Positions 46,434 through 55,172 of a stretch of 64,000 bases of DNA are shown here, piece after piece. The stretch is taken from NCBI RefSeq assembly GCF_019740315.1, contig NZ_JAHXZR010000004.1:248001-312000 (forward strand). Direction: 5' to 3'. The notes below the pieces were generated by a model. The model did no database searches. It was not told the origin of the DNA and worked only from the letters and a program-made list of their open reading frames with translations. Source of the stretch: Oceanobacter mangrovi (GTDB lineage: Bacteria; Pseudomonadota; Gammaproteobacteria; Pseudomonadales; Oceanobacteraceae). The position numbers and the translations under genes are program-made. Numbering within the stretch: the stretch's first letter is position 1; every line of letters starts with the position of its first letter.

Positions 46434-47573
46434 ATGGATTACGAAACATTAAAGGTGGTCTGGTGGGTACTGATTGGCGTGCTGCTAATTGGTTTCGCCG
46501 TCACTGACGGTTTTGACATGGGCGTGACTGCGCTGCTGCGCATCATTGGTCGTACCGACAACGAACGCCGGGTGATGCTCAACACCGTTGGGCCGCACTG
46601 GGACGGTAACCAGGTCTGGTTTATCACTGCTGGTGGTGCGATTTTCGCTGCCTGGCCGGTGGTTTATGCAGTGGCTTTCTCCGGTTTTTACTGGGCGCTG
46701 CTGCTGGTGCTGTTTGCACTGTTCTTCCGTCCGGTTGGTTTTGAATACCGCGCCAAGGTCGATGACGACCGCTGGCGGCTGCTGTGGGATACCGGCCTGA
46801 GCATTGGTGGTGCGGTTCCTGCGCTGGTATTTGGTGTGGCGTTCGGCAACCTGTTGCTGGGTGTGCCATTCCACTTCGACGAGTTTATGCGTTCTTACTA
46901 CACCGGCTCGTTCTGGGCGCTGCTGAATCCATTTGCTCTGGTTACCGGTCTGGTATCACTGGGTATGCTGATGATGCACGGTGCTACCTGGTTGCAGATG
47001 CGTACTACCGGTGACCTGCACGAACGTGCCCGTCGTTGGGGAGCATCTCTGGCGGTCCTGGTTGCGGCTCTGTTCGCGCTGGCTGGCGTTTGGCTGTGGC
47101 TCGGCATTGACGGTTACGTGATTGTATCCACCACCAAGGACACTGCCGGTGTGATCACGCCGCTGGACAAAACCGTGGCCGTGGAAGCGGGTGCCTGGCT
47201 GGCCAACTACAGCAAATACCCGCTGATGATGCTGGCGCCGGTACTGGGCTTTGTTGGTTTGGCGGGGGCCGCCGCAATGTCGATGGCTAACCGCAGTGCG
47301 CTGGCGTTTATCGCCAGCTCGGTCGCCCTGGCAGGTATTATTCTGACCGCCGGTTTCTCGCTGTTCCCGTTCATCATGCCGTCCAGTCTGAATCCTGATC
47401 ACAGCCTGACTGCCTGGGATGTGGTTTCCAGCACCAAGACCCTGACCATTATGTTCTGGGTAGCGATGGTGTTTGTGCCCATCATTCTGGCTTACACCAC
47501 ATGGGGCTATTACAAAATGTGGGGTCGTTTGACCAACGAGTTCATCGAAGAGAACAAGTACAGCACGTACTGA
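46434..47573 (+). CDS. cydB: Cytochrome bd ubiquinol oxidase subunit II
   Basis: A 379-residue partner of CydA with about eight helices. Signature regions are MDYETLKVVWWVLIGVLL at the start, GFDMGVTALLRIIGRTDNERRVML and GPHWDGNQVWFITAGGA. AGGAGG precedes the ATG. It stabilises the haem centres and the quinol site. The gene follows cydA by 17 bases. Confidence 0.97.
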   Translation: MDYETLKVVWWVLIGVLLIGFAVTDGFDMGVTALLRIIGRTDNERRVMLNTVGPHWDGNQVWFITAGGAIFAAWPVVYAVAFSGFYWALLLVLFALFFRPVGFEYRAKVDDDRWRLLWDTGLSIGGAVPALVFGVAFGNLLLGVPFHFDEFMRSYYTGSFWALLNPFALVTGLVSLGMLMMHGATWLQMRTTGDLHERARRWGASLAVLVAALFALAGVWLWLGIDGYVIVSTTKDTAGVITPLDKTVAVEAGAWLANYSKYPLMMLAPVLGFVGLAGAAAMSMANRSALAFIASSVALAGIILTAGFSLFPFIMPSSLNPDHSLTAWDVVSSTKTLTIMFWVAMVFVPIILAYTTWGYYKMWGRLTNEFIEENKYSTY

Positions 47574-47676
47574 TTCCGGCATTTATCTCCGACCAGTGAG
47601 GTTGGGATAAATGTGAAACCAGTTGCGTTCGGCCTTCGCCCCAGGGCAGCCGGACGCACCCAATGAGGAAATGATT

Positions 47677-47784
47677 ATGTGGTATTTCGCCTGGATTCTG
47701 GGTGTATTGCTGGCTTGTTCCTTTGGCCTGCTGAACGCCATGTGGCTCGAGTTCTATGAAGATCTCGACCGCGATGCGGATTGA
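47677..47784 (+). CDS. cydX: Cytochrome bd small subunit CydX
   Basis: A 35-residue single-helix peptide (MWYFAWILGVLLACSFGLLN then AMWLEFYED...) with the CydX/YbgT signature: aromatic N-terminus, W-x-L-G-x-L-L-A and a C-terminal acidic tail. It stabilises the haem d site of CydAB. Too short for ordinary gene callers; supported by position between cydB and ybgE and by GAGG upstream. Confidence 0.93.
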   Translation: MWYFAWILGVLLACSFGLLNAMWLEFYEDLDRDAD

Positions 47785-47799
47785 TCGTACGTTTGGATT

Positions 47800-48129
47800 A
47801 TGAACGACAAACAAAGAGGGGATCAGCCTGTGGCTGCAGAACCTGTTGATTACGCGGCCTTCGGGCCGCTGTATTCCATTTGGGCCAGAATCTTTTCGTT
47901 TCTGGCCGCCTTTGCTCTGGCTGCAGCGGTGCTGACAATTCCGGCATTGGCCAATACCGGTAACCCGGCGCTGAACTGGCTGGCACTGCTGTGCGGGTTT
48001 ATTGGTATCGCCGCCGGATTTATTCACGGCGTTGGTTTTGTGCCGATCAAATCTTACTGGCGTTATCTGTTTGGCCCTTTGAGTGCCTGGCCGCTGATGC
48101 TGGTTAGTGCTGTTCTGTGGTTTAACTGA
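47800..48129 (+). CDS. ybgE: Cyd operon protein YbgE
   Basis: A 109-residue membrane protein with three helices, matching YbgE in size and in GxxxGxIHGVGFVP-like residues (AAGFIHGVGFVPIKSYWRYLFGPL). It regularly follows cydX; function unknown, probably in bd oxidase assembly. It ends the cyd cluster; 141 bases separate it from the next gene. Confidence 0.88.
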   Translation: MNDKQRGDQPVAAEPVDYAAFGPLYSIWARIFSFLAAFALAAAVLTIPALANTGNPALNWLALLCGFIGIAAGFIHGVGFVPIKSYWRYLFGPLSAWPLMLVSAVLWFN

Positions 48130-48270
48130 CGCAGGCTCTGCCTGTGGACGTCATCTTTTAAGACTGGTTCTCATAAGCAGCCTTGCCTGGTTGAATCCGT
48201 CTCTTTTGCTTTGTATAAGTCGACCGTCTGCAAAACAGACCATATCTGACATGGAAGCAAGGAGACCTGC

Positions 48271-49347
48271 ATGGAGCAAAAGGTTACTTCTGCGACGGCG
48301 ACTGCCGTTGCAGCAAAGACTCATCAAGTGGAGTTTACCGGCAAGAATGGCGAGTACTTTCGTCTATGGCTGGTAAATCTGCTTCTGACGCTGGTTACGC
48401 TGGGAATTTATTCTGCCTGGGCCAAGGTGCGTAATCATCAATACATGTATGGACATACGTCGGTGGATACCCACCGGTTTGTTTATCTGGCCAAGCCGTT
48501 ACAAATTCTGAAGGGACGTCTGATCGGCGTTGCAGTGATCGTTGCTGCCTCATTGTTGGCCCAGCTGCATGCTGCTATCCAGATTGCTGTGACCATCGCT
48601 TTTCTGGTCTCGATTCCCTGGTTGTTGCTGCAAGCGATCCGTTTTGGCCTGCGCATGACAGCCTATCGCAACGTGCGCTTCGACTTCACCGGGAATTATT
48701 TGGGTGTGCTGTGGCATATGATTATTTTGCCATTCGTCTGCGCGATCCCGATGGGTCTGGGGCTGCCCTGGGCACTGAAACAGCTTGATCAGTACATCCA
48801 TGAAAATCTCAAATGGGGTGATCAGACCTGTACCGTCAAACTGCAGGCGGGTGAATATTATTTGACGGCTCTCGTGTGTTTTGGTCTCGCTGTCATCATT
48901 GGCATTCTCGCCAGTTTGGCTGCCGGTGTCGGCGTGGCCATTACGCTGACTGGCGCTGGTATGGCAGGGCTGTTCATTGGCTACGTTCTGGCCTACGCAG
49001 TGGTCATTATTCTGGGTCAGTTTGTGGCCGGTTTCTGGAGCGCCCGTATTCGTAATCACATTATGGCGAATATGGCAGCAGGTAACGTGGCCACCTTTGA
49101 AAGCACCGCTCGGCCGCTGGCATTGGGAACCCTGATGTTGACCAACATACTGCTTATGCTGGTTACTCTGGGGTTGGCATTTCCAGTGACACGGGTTCGT
49201 ATGGCACGTTATCTGGCTCAATCTACTCAGGTAACTATTGATCAGCAGGCGATTGAGTCAGTGGTTAATCGTGTTGGTACGCAAGACAGCGCCTTTGGCG
49301 AGGAAACGGCTGATCTGCTGGATCTTGGTGCTACGGTACTAGGCTGA
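48271..49347 (+). CDS. yjgN: YjgN/DUF898 family membrane protein
   Basis: A 358-residue inner-membrane protein with several helices and the DUF898 signature LVTLGIYSAWAKVRNHQYMYGHT near the N-terminus and FWSARIRNHIMANMAAG later. Function of the family is unknown. It is followed after four bases by an M48 peptidase gene, a pairing seen in other gammaproteobacteria, which suggests a shared envelope quality-control role. Confidence 0.85.
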   Translation: MEQKVTSATATAVAAKTHQVEFTGKNGEYFRLWLVNLLLTLVTLGIYSAWAKVRNHQYMYGHTSVDTHRFVYLAKPLQILKGRLIGVAVIVAASLLAQLHAAIQIAVTIAFLVSIPWLLLQAIRFGLRMTAYRNVRFDFTGNYLGVLWHMIILPFVCAIPMGLGLPWALKQLDQYIHENLKWGDQTCTVKLQAGEYYLTALVCFGLAVIIGILASLAAGVGVAITLTGAGMAGLFIGYVLAYAVVIILGQFVAGFWSARIRNHIMANMAAGNVATFESTARPLALGTLMLTNILLMLVTLGLAFPVTRVRMARYLAQSTQVTIDQQAIESVVNRVGTQDSAFGEETADLLDLGATVLG

Positions 49348-49351
49348 TCTG

Positions 49352-50452
49352 GTGGTTAATGGTTGTTACCAGTACGCTGCAGCTGCCAGAGCAGTTGCAG
49401 CAACAGCCAGGCTGGATGACAACGGTGCGGTTTGGGTCCTCTCGCGGGAAGATCACTGTCAGCTTCAATATGCGGACCAGAACGGTTTCCGCCCGCAAGT
49501 AACAATGCCCGGGTTGCCCCAAGAGCTGCTTTTTGACGATGGTGCCCGCTTTATTCCGGATGATGCCGGGTTTCGTTGGCAAGCTGGTGGCGTCCGGGTG
49601 CGTTGGCTGGAATGGTTGGAGAGCCGTTGGCTGGTCATCCTGCTGGCTTTGTTGGTGGTGCCACTGACCGGTTATTGGCTGATGGTGAGCGGAGTTCCCA
49701 GGCTGTCCGCTTTGGTTGCCGGGCAGGTGCCTCAACGAGCGGTGGTTTTGGCCAGTCAAAACACACTTGCGACGCTGGATTCCCTCTATCTTGACCCATC
49801 CGGGCTGACGCCAGCTCAACAGCAGGAAGTTTTGCAGCGTTGGCAATTGCTGGCGAAGCAGCTGCCGTTGTCCGATTCGAATTACCAGCTTCAATTCCGC
49901 CATTTCGGGCAGGCCAATGCTTTTGCCTTGCCGGATGGGACTCTGGTTTTGAGTGACTCTCTGGTAGAACGATTTAGCCGTCACCCGCAAGCTCTGGACG
50001 CTGTACTACTGCATGAAGTTGGCCATGTTCACTACCGTCACGGCTTGCAGCTAATGGTGCGGTCGGTGTTGTCTACCCTGGTGTATGCACTGATGTTTGG
50101 TGATCTGGATGGCATGGGAGATATCCTTGTCGGTTCTGGAGCCGGGCTGCTGAATAAAGCGCTCTCACGCGATATGGAGCGTCAGGCTGATCGTTATGCA
50201 ATGACGACATTAGCGGCGCTTGGACGGCCTGCCGATGCCTTCGCCGAGGCTATGAAATTGCTACAACAGCCTGCAGAACACCCTGGTGAACAGGCGCTGG
50301 AGCAGACCGATGCAACTGAGCCCCAGGCGCTGCAATATCTCAGTACTCACCCTGCGACAGAGGAGCGAATTCGCCTTGCGCGCCAAATCGCAGCCTGTCA
50401 GCACCAGCAGGGAATCATTCCTCAATGTCTGGATCTGCTTGATTCGGAATAA
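49352..50452 (+). CDS. M48 family metallopeptidase
   Basis: A 366-residue peptidase with an N-terminal cytoplasmic-looking region, one or two membrane segments (about 92-112) and an M48 domain. Zinc motif HEVGH lies in LLHEVGHVHYRHG and the third ligand in DMERQADRYAM. The start is a GTG close to the yjgN stop without a clear Shine-Dalgarno, so translational coupling is likely. Expected to degrade damaged membrane or periplasmic proteins, like HtpX/BepA relatives. Confidence 0.85.
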   Translation: MVNGCYQYAAAARAVAATARLDDNGAVWVLSREDHCQLQYADQNGFRPQVTMPGLPQELLFDDGARFIPDDAGFRWQAGGVRVRWLEWLESRWLVILLALLVVPLTGYWLMVSGVPRLSALVAGQVPQRAVVLASQNTLATLDSLYLDPSGLTPAQQQEVLQRWQLLAKQLPLSDSNYQLQFRHFGQANAFALPDGTLVLSDSLVERFSRHPQALDAVLLHEVGHVHYRHGLQLMVRSVLSTLVYALMFGDLDGMGDILVGSGAGLLNKALSRDMERQADRYAMTTLAALGRPADAFAEAMKLLQQPAEHPGEQALEQTDATEPQALQYLSTHPATEERIRLARQIAACQHQQGIIPQCLDLLDSE

Positions 50453-50586
50453 CCATCGTATCTGGACTGAAAGCGGTCGTCTGACCGTTGGTGGTCAGCT
50501 CCTTCTGCAAACCGGTTTAACGCGTGCAATTGCAACTATATTACTTTATGGTTACCTGGTTCTGAATCTTGAGCGGAGGAGATTTT

Positions 50587-50967
50587 ATGGCACTTACCAA
50601 AGAAGATTTACTGGCAACTGCCCGTGCATCGGTGACTCCGGTGACGGCGGATGATGCGGAAGCCTTGCTGAAAGGCGGTGCAGTGGTACTGGACGTGCGT
50701 GAGCCTGCCGAGTTTGATATGGGCCACTTGCCCGGTGCAGTCAATGTACCGCGTGGCGTACTGGAATTCCGTGTCGGTGACCATCCAGCGCTGACCGACA
50801 CTGCGGCAACCATTCTGCTCTACTGCAAAAACGGCGGCCGTAGCACTCTGGCTGCTCATACCCTCAAACAGATGGGTTTTGACGGCGTAAAAATGCTGGT
50901 CGGTGGCTTTGATGGCTGGAGCGGTGACGTTCACAAGGTTGAAGTGGATCCAAACGTTTACCAATAA
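50587..50967 (+). CDS. Rhodanese-like sulfurtransferase
   Basis: A 126-residue single-domain rhodanese with active-site Cys in LLYCKNGGRS and the DVREPAEFDMGHLPGAVNVP signature. Cytoplasmic; moves sulfane sulfur, for example between thiosulfate or persulfides and thiols. ATG 50587 has a strong GGAGGAG. It could link functionally to the sulfur-responsive regulator about 7 kb upstream, though it is transcribed separately and ends at its own terminator. Confidence 0.92.
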   Translation: MALTKEDLLATARASVTPVTADDAEALLKGGAVVLDVREPAEFDMGHLPGAVNVPRGVLEFRVGDHPALTDTAATILLYCKNGGRSTLAAHTLKQMGFDGVKMLVGGFDGWSGDVHKVEVDPNVYQ

Positions 50968-50994
50968 TGGTCAGCATTTGAGCAAACCTTGATC

Positions 50995-51026
50995 AAAGCG
51001 GGTAGTTGTAAAACTTCCCGCTTTTT
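50995..51026 (+). terminator. Terminator after the rhodanese gene
   Basis: AAAGCGGG (50995-51002) pairs with CCCGCTTT (51017-51024), and inner AGTT/AACT extends the stem; a short T run follows. Separates the rhodanese from the haem-binding protein gene. Confidence 0.8.
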
Positions 51027-51071
51027 AAACTTCATTAACATATCTATATGGTTATTTGGTTTGAGGTAATT

Positions 51072-51632
51072 ATGAACAAACTTCTTTTGAGCCTTGCGCT
51101 GGGGCTGGCCGCAACAACCGCGACAGCAGCTGAGCCGGATACCGCTGCGCTGACCATGGAAGCCCGTCAGCAGGTGAAGGCTTTTGGTGGTGAGTTGCTG
51201 CAGACCGTGCAACAGGGCATGAAAGCGGGTGGCCCAATGGCAGCGATTCCGTTGTGTAATACCGAAGCACCGCAGATCAAGGCCAGGCACAGTGCTGGCG
51301 ACTGGCAGGTGGGGCGGACTTCATTGAAGCTGCGTAACCCGAACAATGCACCGGATAGCTGGGAGCTGGCGACACTGAAGTCATTTGACCAACGCCTGGC
51401 GGCTGGTGAAGACCCCATGAAAATCGACGCCAGCACGCTCGAAAACGGCCAGTTCCGTTATATGAAAGCGATACCGGCGGGTGCCGTTTGTATGAATTGT
51501 CACGGCCAGAACCTGCAGGCTGACGTGTCGAAAAAGCTGTCAGAGTTGTATCCTGCGGATCAGGCTGTTGGTTATCTGCCAGGCCAGTTACGTGGCGCCT
51601 TTACTTTACGCAAGGCTGTTGCGACTCAATAA
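51072..51632 (+). CDS. Periplasmic haem-binding protein, DUF3365/Tll0287-like
   Basis: A 186-residue exported protein: signal peptide (about 1-20, ATTATAA) and a Tll0287-like domain with one c-type haem motif CMNCH. The family is found as redox or sensory haem domains; here it is free-standing. GAGGT lies five bases before ATG 51072. It could sense or relay redox state in the periplasm (inference). Confidence 0.82.
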   Translation: MNKLLLSLALGLAATTATAAEPDTAALTMEARQQVKAFGGELLQTVQQGMKAGGPMAAIPLCNTEAPQIKARHSAGDWQVGRTSLKLRNPNNAPDSWELATLKSFDQRLAAGEDPMKIDASTLENGQFRYMKAIPAGAVCMNCHGQNLQADVSKKLSELYPADQAVGYLPGQLRGAFTLRKAVATQ

Positions 51633-51650
51633 GTTTTCAGGGAGATGGTT

Positions 51651-52103
51651 ATGCCGGAAGTGTTATCGAGCCATGAGATTGGCTTGAAGTGGGAACGTCA
51701 GGGTGTATTCAGTCATGAAGGCTATGAACGTCGTCATATGCTGGATTTTGAAAACGGTGCCGTCATTGCAGCTGGTGGTGCTGGTAATGACTTCGGACCT
51801 GATCCGGAAAAAATGCTAGCGGCATCTCTGGCCGCCTGCCATATGATGACCTTTCTGGCACTGGCGGCGAAAAAGCGTTTGCAGGTACTGTCTTATGACG
51901 ACACCGCAGTGGCTGAGTTGTCTCGCCGTGACGATGGCAAGTTCTACGTCAGCTGCATTCGTCTGAGCCCAAAAGTGGTTTTTGAAGGCGATAAGGTGCC
52001 AGACGACGAGGCCATCGAAGCCATGCATCACAAGGCCCATGATCATTGCTTTATTGCCAACTCCGTCAGCTGTGAGGTGGTCGTTACCCCGCTGAAGGGC
52101 TAG
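51651..52103 (+). CDS. OsmC family peroxiredoxin-like protein
   Basis: A 150-residue OsmC-fold protein with the two conserved cysteines in AACHMMTFLALAA and AHDHCFIANSVSC. OsmC/Ohr relatives reduce organic hydroperoxides and may act on persulfides. ATG 51651 follows GGGAG by six bases. It follows the haem protein gene by 18 bases, so the two may be cotranscribed. Confidence 0.85.
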   Translation: MPEVLSSHEIGLKWERQGVFSHEGYERRHMLDFENGAVIAAGGAGNDFGPDPEKMLAASLAACHMMTFLALAAKKRLQVLSYDDTAVAELSRRDDGKFYVSCIRLSPKVVFEGDKVPDDEAIEAMHHKAHDHCFIANSVSCEVVVTPLKG

Positions 52104-52135
52104 TCTTCAGTCAGACGGGCTTCCGGGGTAAAAAA

Positions 52136-52951
52136 ATGCAGTATGGGTTTGCACGACTGATTGGACTGGCGGGGGTGGACCCGGCCGAGAATCATCGTGC
52201 CAGACGGCTGGGTTACTGGTTCGAATGGCCAATGCTTATGTTGGCCTGCATGACCATCGCCGAGTGGACGGTGCAGGAAACTGACGCCAGCTCCAAAACC
52301 CTGCTGAGTGATGTGATCATCTGGTGTTTCTTCTTGATCGAAACCCTGGTGGTCACCTTCACGGTAGATCACAAGGCACGTTACCTGTCCGGCAACTGGA
52401 TGAATCTGCTGATTCTGCTGGGTGGTGTTTCTTTCTGGTGGGTGGATGCCCCCGATCTGGCAGGGTTACGAACCCTGCGTCTGCTGGCCGTTGGGGCCAT
52501 TCTGCTGAACATTTCCGGCGCCTTTGAACGGCTGTTACAGAGGCATTATCTGGGCTCGGCGCTGGCAGTCAGTTTTCTGATCGTGGTGCTGTTTGGTTCG
52601 CTGATGTCGGTGATTGATCCGGCGATTCATTCGCCGCTCGATGGCATTTGGTGGGCCTGGGTGACGGTCACCACCGTCGGTTATGGCGATCTGGTGCCAA
52701 CCAGTTCGCTCGGCCGGGTGGTGGCGGGCCTGTTGATTCTGATGGGGATTGGGCTGGTGGCGCTGCTAACAGCCAGTATGTCGTCGCTGTTTGTGCAGCA
52801 GGATGAGGAAAGTCAGAATCGCCGTTTACAGCGCCAGTCGGAACAGATTACTGCCTTGCAGCAGCAGGTGAATCAGCTGGAAGACAAGATTGATCAGCTG
52901 TTGCAGCAGTCCGGTATCGATCATAACCAGCGTGATCGGGGCCCGGACTGA
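52136..52951 (+). CDS. Voltage-gated type potassium channel
   Basis: A 271-residue channel subunit with six membrane helices, the selectivity filter TVTTVGYGDLVPT (about 178-190) and a short S4-like arginine pattern (AGLRTLRLLAVG). The C-terminus is a coiled coil (QRQSEQITALQQQVNQLEDKIDQLL) that would tetramerise the channel. Possible separate promoter, as only 32 bases follow the OsmC gene. Ion K+ is inferred from the filter. Confidence 0.88.
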   Translation: MQYGFARLIGLAGVDPAENHRARRLGYWFEWPMLMLACMTIAEWTVQETDASSKTLLSDVIIWCFFLIETLVVTFTVDHKARYLSGNWMNLLILLGGVSFWWVDAPDLAGLRTLRLLAVGAILLNISGAFERLLQRHYLGSALAVSFLIVVLFGSLMSVIDPAIHSPLDGIWWAWVTVTTVGYGDLVPTSSLGRVVAGLLILMGIGLVALLTASMSSLFVQQDEESQNRRLQRQSEQITALQQQVNQLEDKIDQLLQQSGIDHNQRDRGPD

Positions 52952-52964
52952 GGCCGGTTAATAG

Positions 52965-53303
52965 TCAGCTGGCCTGACGTTTTTCCTCACATTGAATACA
53001 ACGAACAGCGGCGGGCAGAGCATGCAGCCGTTCGGCATTGATCATCTTGCCGCATTCGACGCATTCACCGTAACTGCCATCTTCAATACGCTGCAGCGCC
53101 TGACGAATCTGCTGTGCCTGTTGAGTGGCTTCGTGGCTGATGGCCGCCAGTACTTCATCATTTTCCCGTTCGGTGACCTGTTCGGCAAAATCTCCCGGCA
53201 CCCCTTCATCCTGATGGCGGGCATCCCGCAGGGCACTTTCGGCACGATGACTCAGTTCCAGCAATTGTTGTTCTAGTTGTTGTTTGATTTGCTCGACGTT
53301 CAT
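52965..53303 (-). CDS. TraR/DksA family zinc-finger protein
   Basis: A 112-residue DksA-like protein with a coiled-coil N-terminus and a C-terminal four-cysteine zinc finger (CVECGKMINAERLHALPAAV then CIQC). Start MNVEQIKQQLEQQ at 53303 has GGAGAAC six bases upstream. Such proteins bind the RNA polymerase secondary channel. It is shorter than DksA and lacks its tip acidic pair, so the role may differ. Confidence 0.85.
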   Translation of the reverse strand: MNVEQIKQQLEQQLLELSHRAESALRDARHQDEGVPGDFAEQVTERENDEVLAAISHEATQQAQQIRQALQRIEDGSYGECVECGKMINAERLHALPAAVRCIQCEEKRQAS

Positions 53304-53516
53304 GGTGTTCTCCAAACGGCATTAACGACCTGGATAAGAAACGAACTGGCCTGAATTGCCAGGCCCTGAACTGGTTGGACTGCATATTTACGGATTGGTT
53401 ACCGTTATGTTTCAGGCTATTCCTCCTGCATAAGGTTCACCTTGATATGTGTCAGAGGTCACAAAACCCATCGCCGCTAGACTGTGTCGATTTTGGCCGT
53501 TGCAGGAGATATCGCC

Positions 53517-54575
53517 ATGCCAACCGAACAGCACTACCGTGACCTCTATAGCCAGGCCGATACTGCCATGAGCATGATCGAACGGATCCAGCGTCTGTAT
53601 TGGGTGCTGCGGCAGCAGTATTCCGGCCTCGACCGTTTTTCCATCGCGCTCTACCACGAACACAATGACAGCCTGTCGACCTTTACCTGCGTCGGCGACA
53701 ACCAGACTGCCCTGAACGGCTATGTTGCACAGATGTGCGACGTTCCTTCATTAAAGCAGCTGGTGGAGCAGGACAGCATTCGGGTGGTGAACGATATGCG
53801 CCAGTTTCGTGCTGACGAGCTGTCGGAACATACCGCCAAATTGCTGGGGCAGGGTTACCGCGCGAGCTTCTCGATGGCGCTACGTGACAATGACCGGCTG
53901 CTCGGCATCCTGTTTCTGAACAGCCACCAGATTGATTATTTTGATGACTCGATGGCGGTCTATTGTTCGCTGTGGGGGCATCTGGTTGAGCAGGTGGTCG
54001 CCCGCGAACAGACCACCTTGCGGCGTTTACGCTCACTGCTGGGCTGGACCATGGAAGCTGCCGGTTTGTGTACCGATGGCAGTGCCGGACGGATTAACCG
54101 GGTCAGTTTGCTGGCACAGGGCATCGCCCGCCAGCTGCAAGCGGCGAAGGGACTGAGTGATTCCTGGGTGGAATATTTGGGTCTCTTTGCACCGTTTTAC
54201 GATCTGGCACGGGTGCAGGCCGGTGGTCGTTGTGAGGCGGGCAGTCGGCTGGAAGGATCAGCCTTGCTGGAGCGGGCGATCAGCCTGTTTGAGTTAGAGC
54301 GGCTGGAGCATATTGATATCGCCCGGAATATCGTCGCTTATCATACTGCCCAGCTGGCTGATCCGGCGGAAGTCACTCTGGCAGAGTTACCACTGGAAGC
54401 CAGAATCAGTGAGGTTGCCGCGCTGGCGGATCAGGGCTTGAGCGCCGGAAAAACGGCGGAGTCGGTGGCGGCTTATTTGAACGAGCTGGTGAGGGCTGAA
54501 TGTCTTGATGCTGAGTGCGTTGAGGCTTTGCTGACCAGTTGGCAGCAGGAGTCGGTCGCTGCCGAACCGGCTTGA
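53517..54575 (+). CDS. GAF domain plus degenerate HD-GYP protein
   Basis: A 352-residue protein with an N-terminal GAF sensor (about 15-165, FSMALRDNDRLLGILFLNS) and a C-terminal helical domain that follows the HD-GYP pattern but has lost its metal ligands: the HD pair reads YDL, the HHE position reads YHT and no GYP is seen, while PLEARISEVAALAD survives. It should not hydrolyse c-di-GMP; it might bind it or act through protein contact. ATG 53517 has AGGAG eight bases upstream. Confidence 0.72.
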   Translation: MPTEQHYRDLYSQADTAMSMIERIQRLYWVLRQQYSGLDRFSIALYHEHNDSLSTFTCVGDNQTALNGYVAQMCDVPSLKQLVEQDSIRVVNDMRQFRADELSEHTAKLLGQGYRASFSMALRDNDRLLGILFLNSHQIDYFDDSMAVYCSLWGHLVEQVVAREQTTLRRLRSLLGWTMEAAGLCTDGSAGRINRVSLLAQGIARQLQAAKGLSDSWVEYLGLFAPFYDLARVQAGGRCEAGSRLEGSALLERAISLFELERLEHIDIARNIVAYHTAQLADPAEVTLAELPLEARISEVAALADQGLSAGKTAESVAAYLNELVRAECLDAECVEALLTSWQQESVAAEPA

Positions 54576-54632
54576 TCATGCGGCAGTGACACGCCCCCAG
54601 TGCTTTTAATGGTACCGGGGGAGCTATGTCTA

Positions 54633-55058
54633 TCAGTTGTCAGGCAGCAGTCTGGCAGCCAGTTTTACAAAATCCAGTGAGGTCAGCAGACCTTCCAGAT
54701 AGCCTTCTTCATCGACCACCAACACACAACCCTGACGGCGGTTGTCGTGGATAATATCGGCAGCCTCTTTCAGCAACGTTTCCGGTCCGCTGGTCACCAG
54801 ATCCTGCTGCATACATTGCTCAATCGGCGTTTTGGCCAGATATTCCTGCAGTAAATGAGCGCCGAATTTGTCGGTAATCCGAAACGCTTCGGTGAGGAAC
54901 TCACGCTGGCTCATCAGGCCGAGCAGTTTGCCGTCGGCATCCACCACCGGCACATGGCGAATCTGGTGGGTTCCCATGGTGGCTTCGGCGTCTCGCAAGG
55001 TATCGCTGGGCAGGTGAGTGATCACCTCGGTCTTCATCAGTTCATGGACGTATTTCAT
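54633..55058 (-). CDS. CBS-pair protein
   Basis: A 141-residue cytoplasmic protein made only of two CBS motifs (RHVPVVDADGKLLGLMSQREFL and GCVLVVDEEGYLEGLLTSLDFV). CBS pairs bind adenosyl nucleotides and act as regulatory modules. No partner is adjacent; it converges on the GAF/HD-GYP gene. Confidence 0.88.
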   Translation of the reverse strand: MKYVHELMKTEVITHLPSDTLRDAEATMGTHQIRHVPVVDADGKLLGLMSQREFLTEAFRITDKFGAHLLQEYLAKTPIEQCMQQDLVTSGPETLLKEAADIIHDNRRQGCVLVVDEEGYLEGLLTSLDFVKLAARLLPDN

Positions 55059-55172
55059 GGTCGTCTGTCTGTGTTCCGGGATTTCCCATTAAGTTAAGCA
55101 GGAAATTGGCAAACTGCTGCATTGGCAGCCATTTATGGCCAGCCCGCAAGTCAGACGACCAAACCGCGGCTG

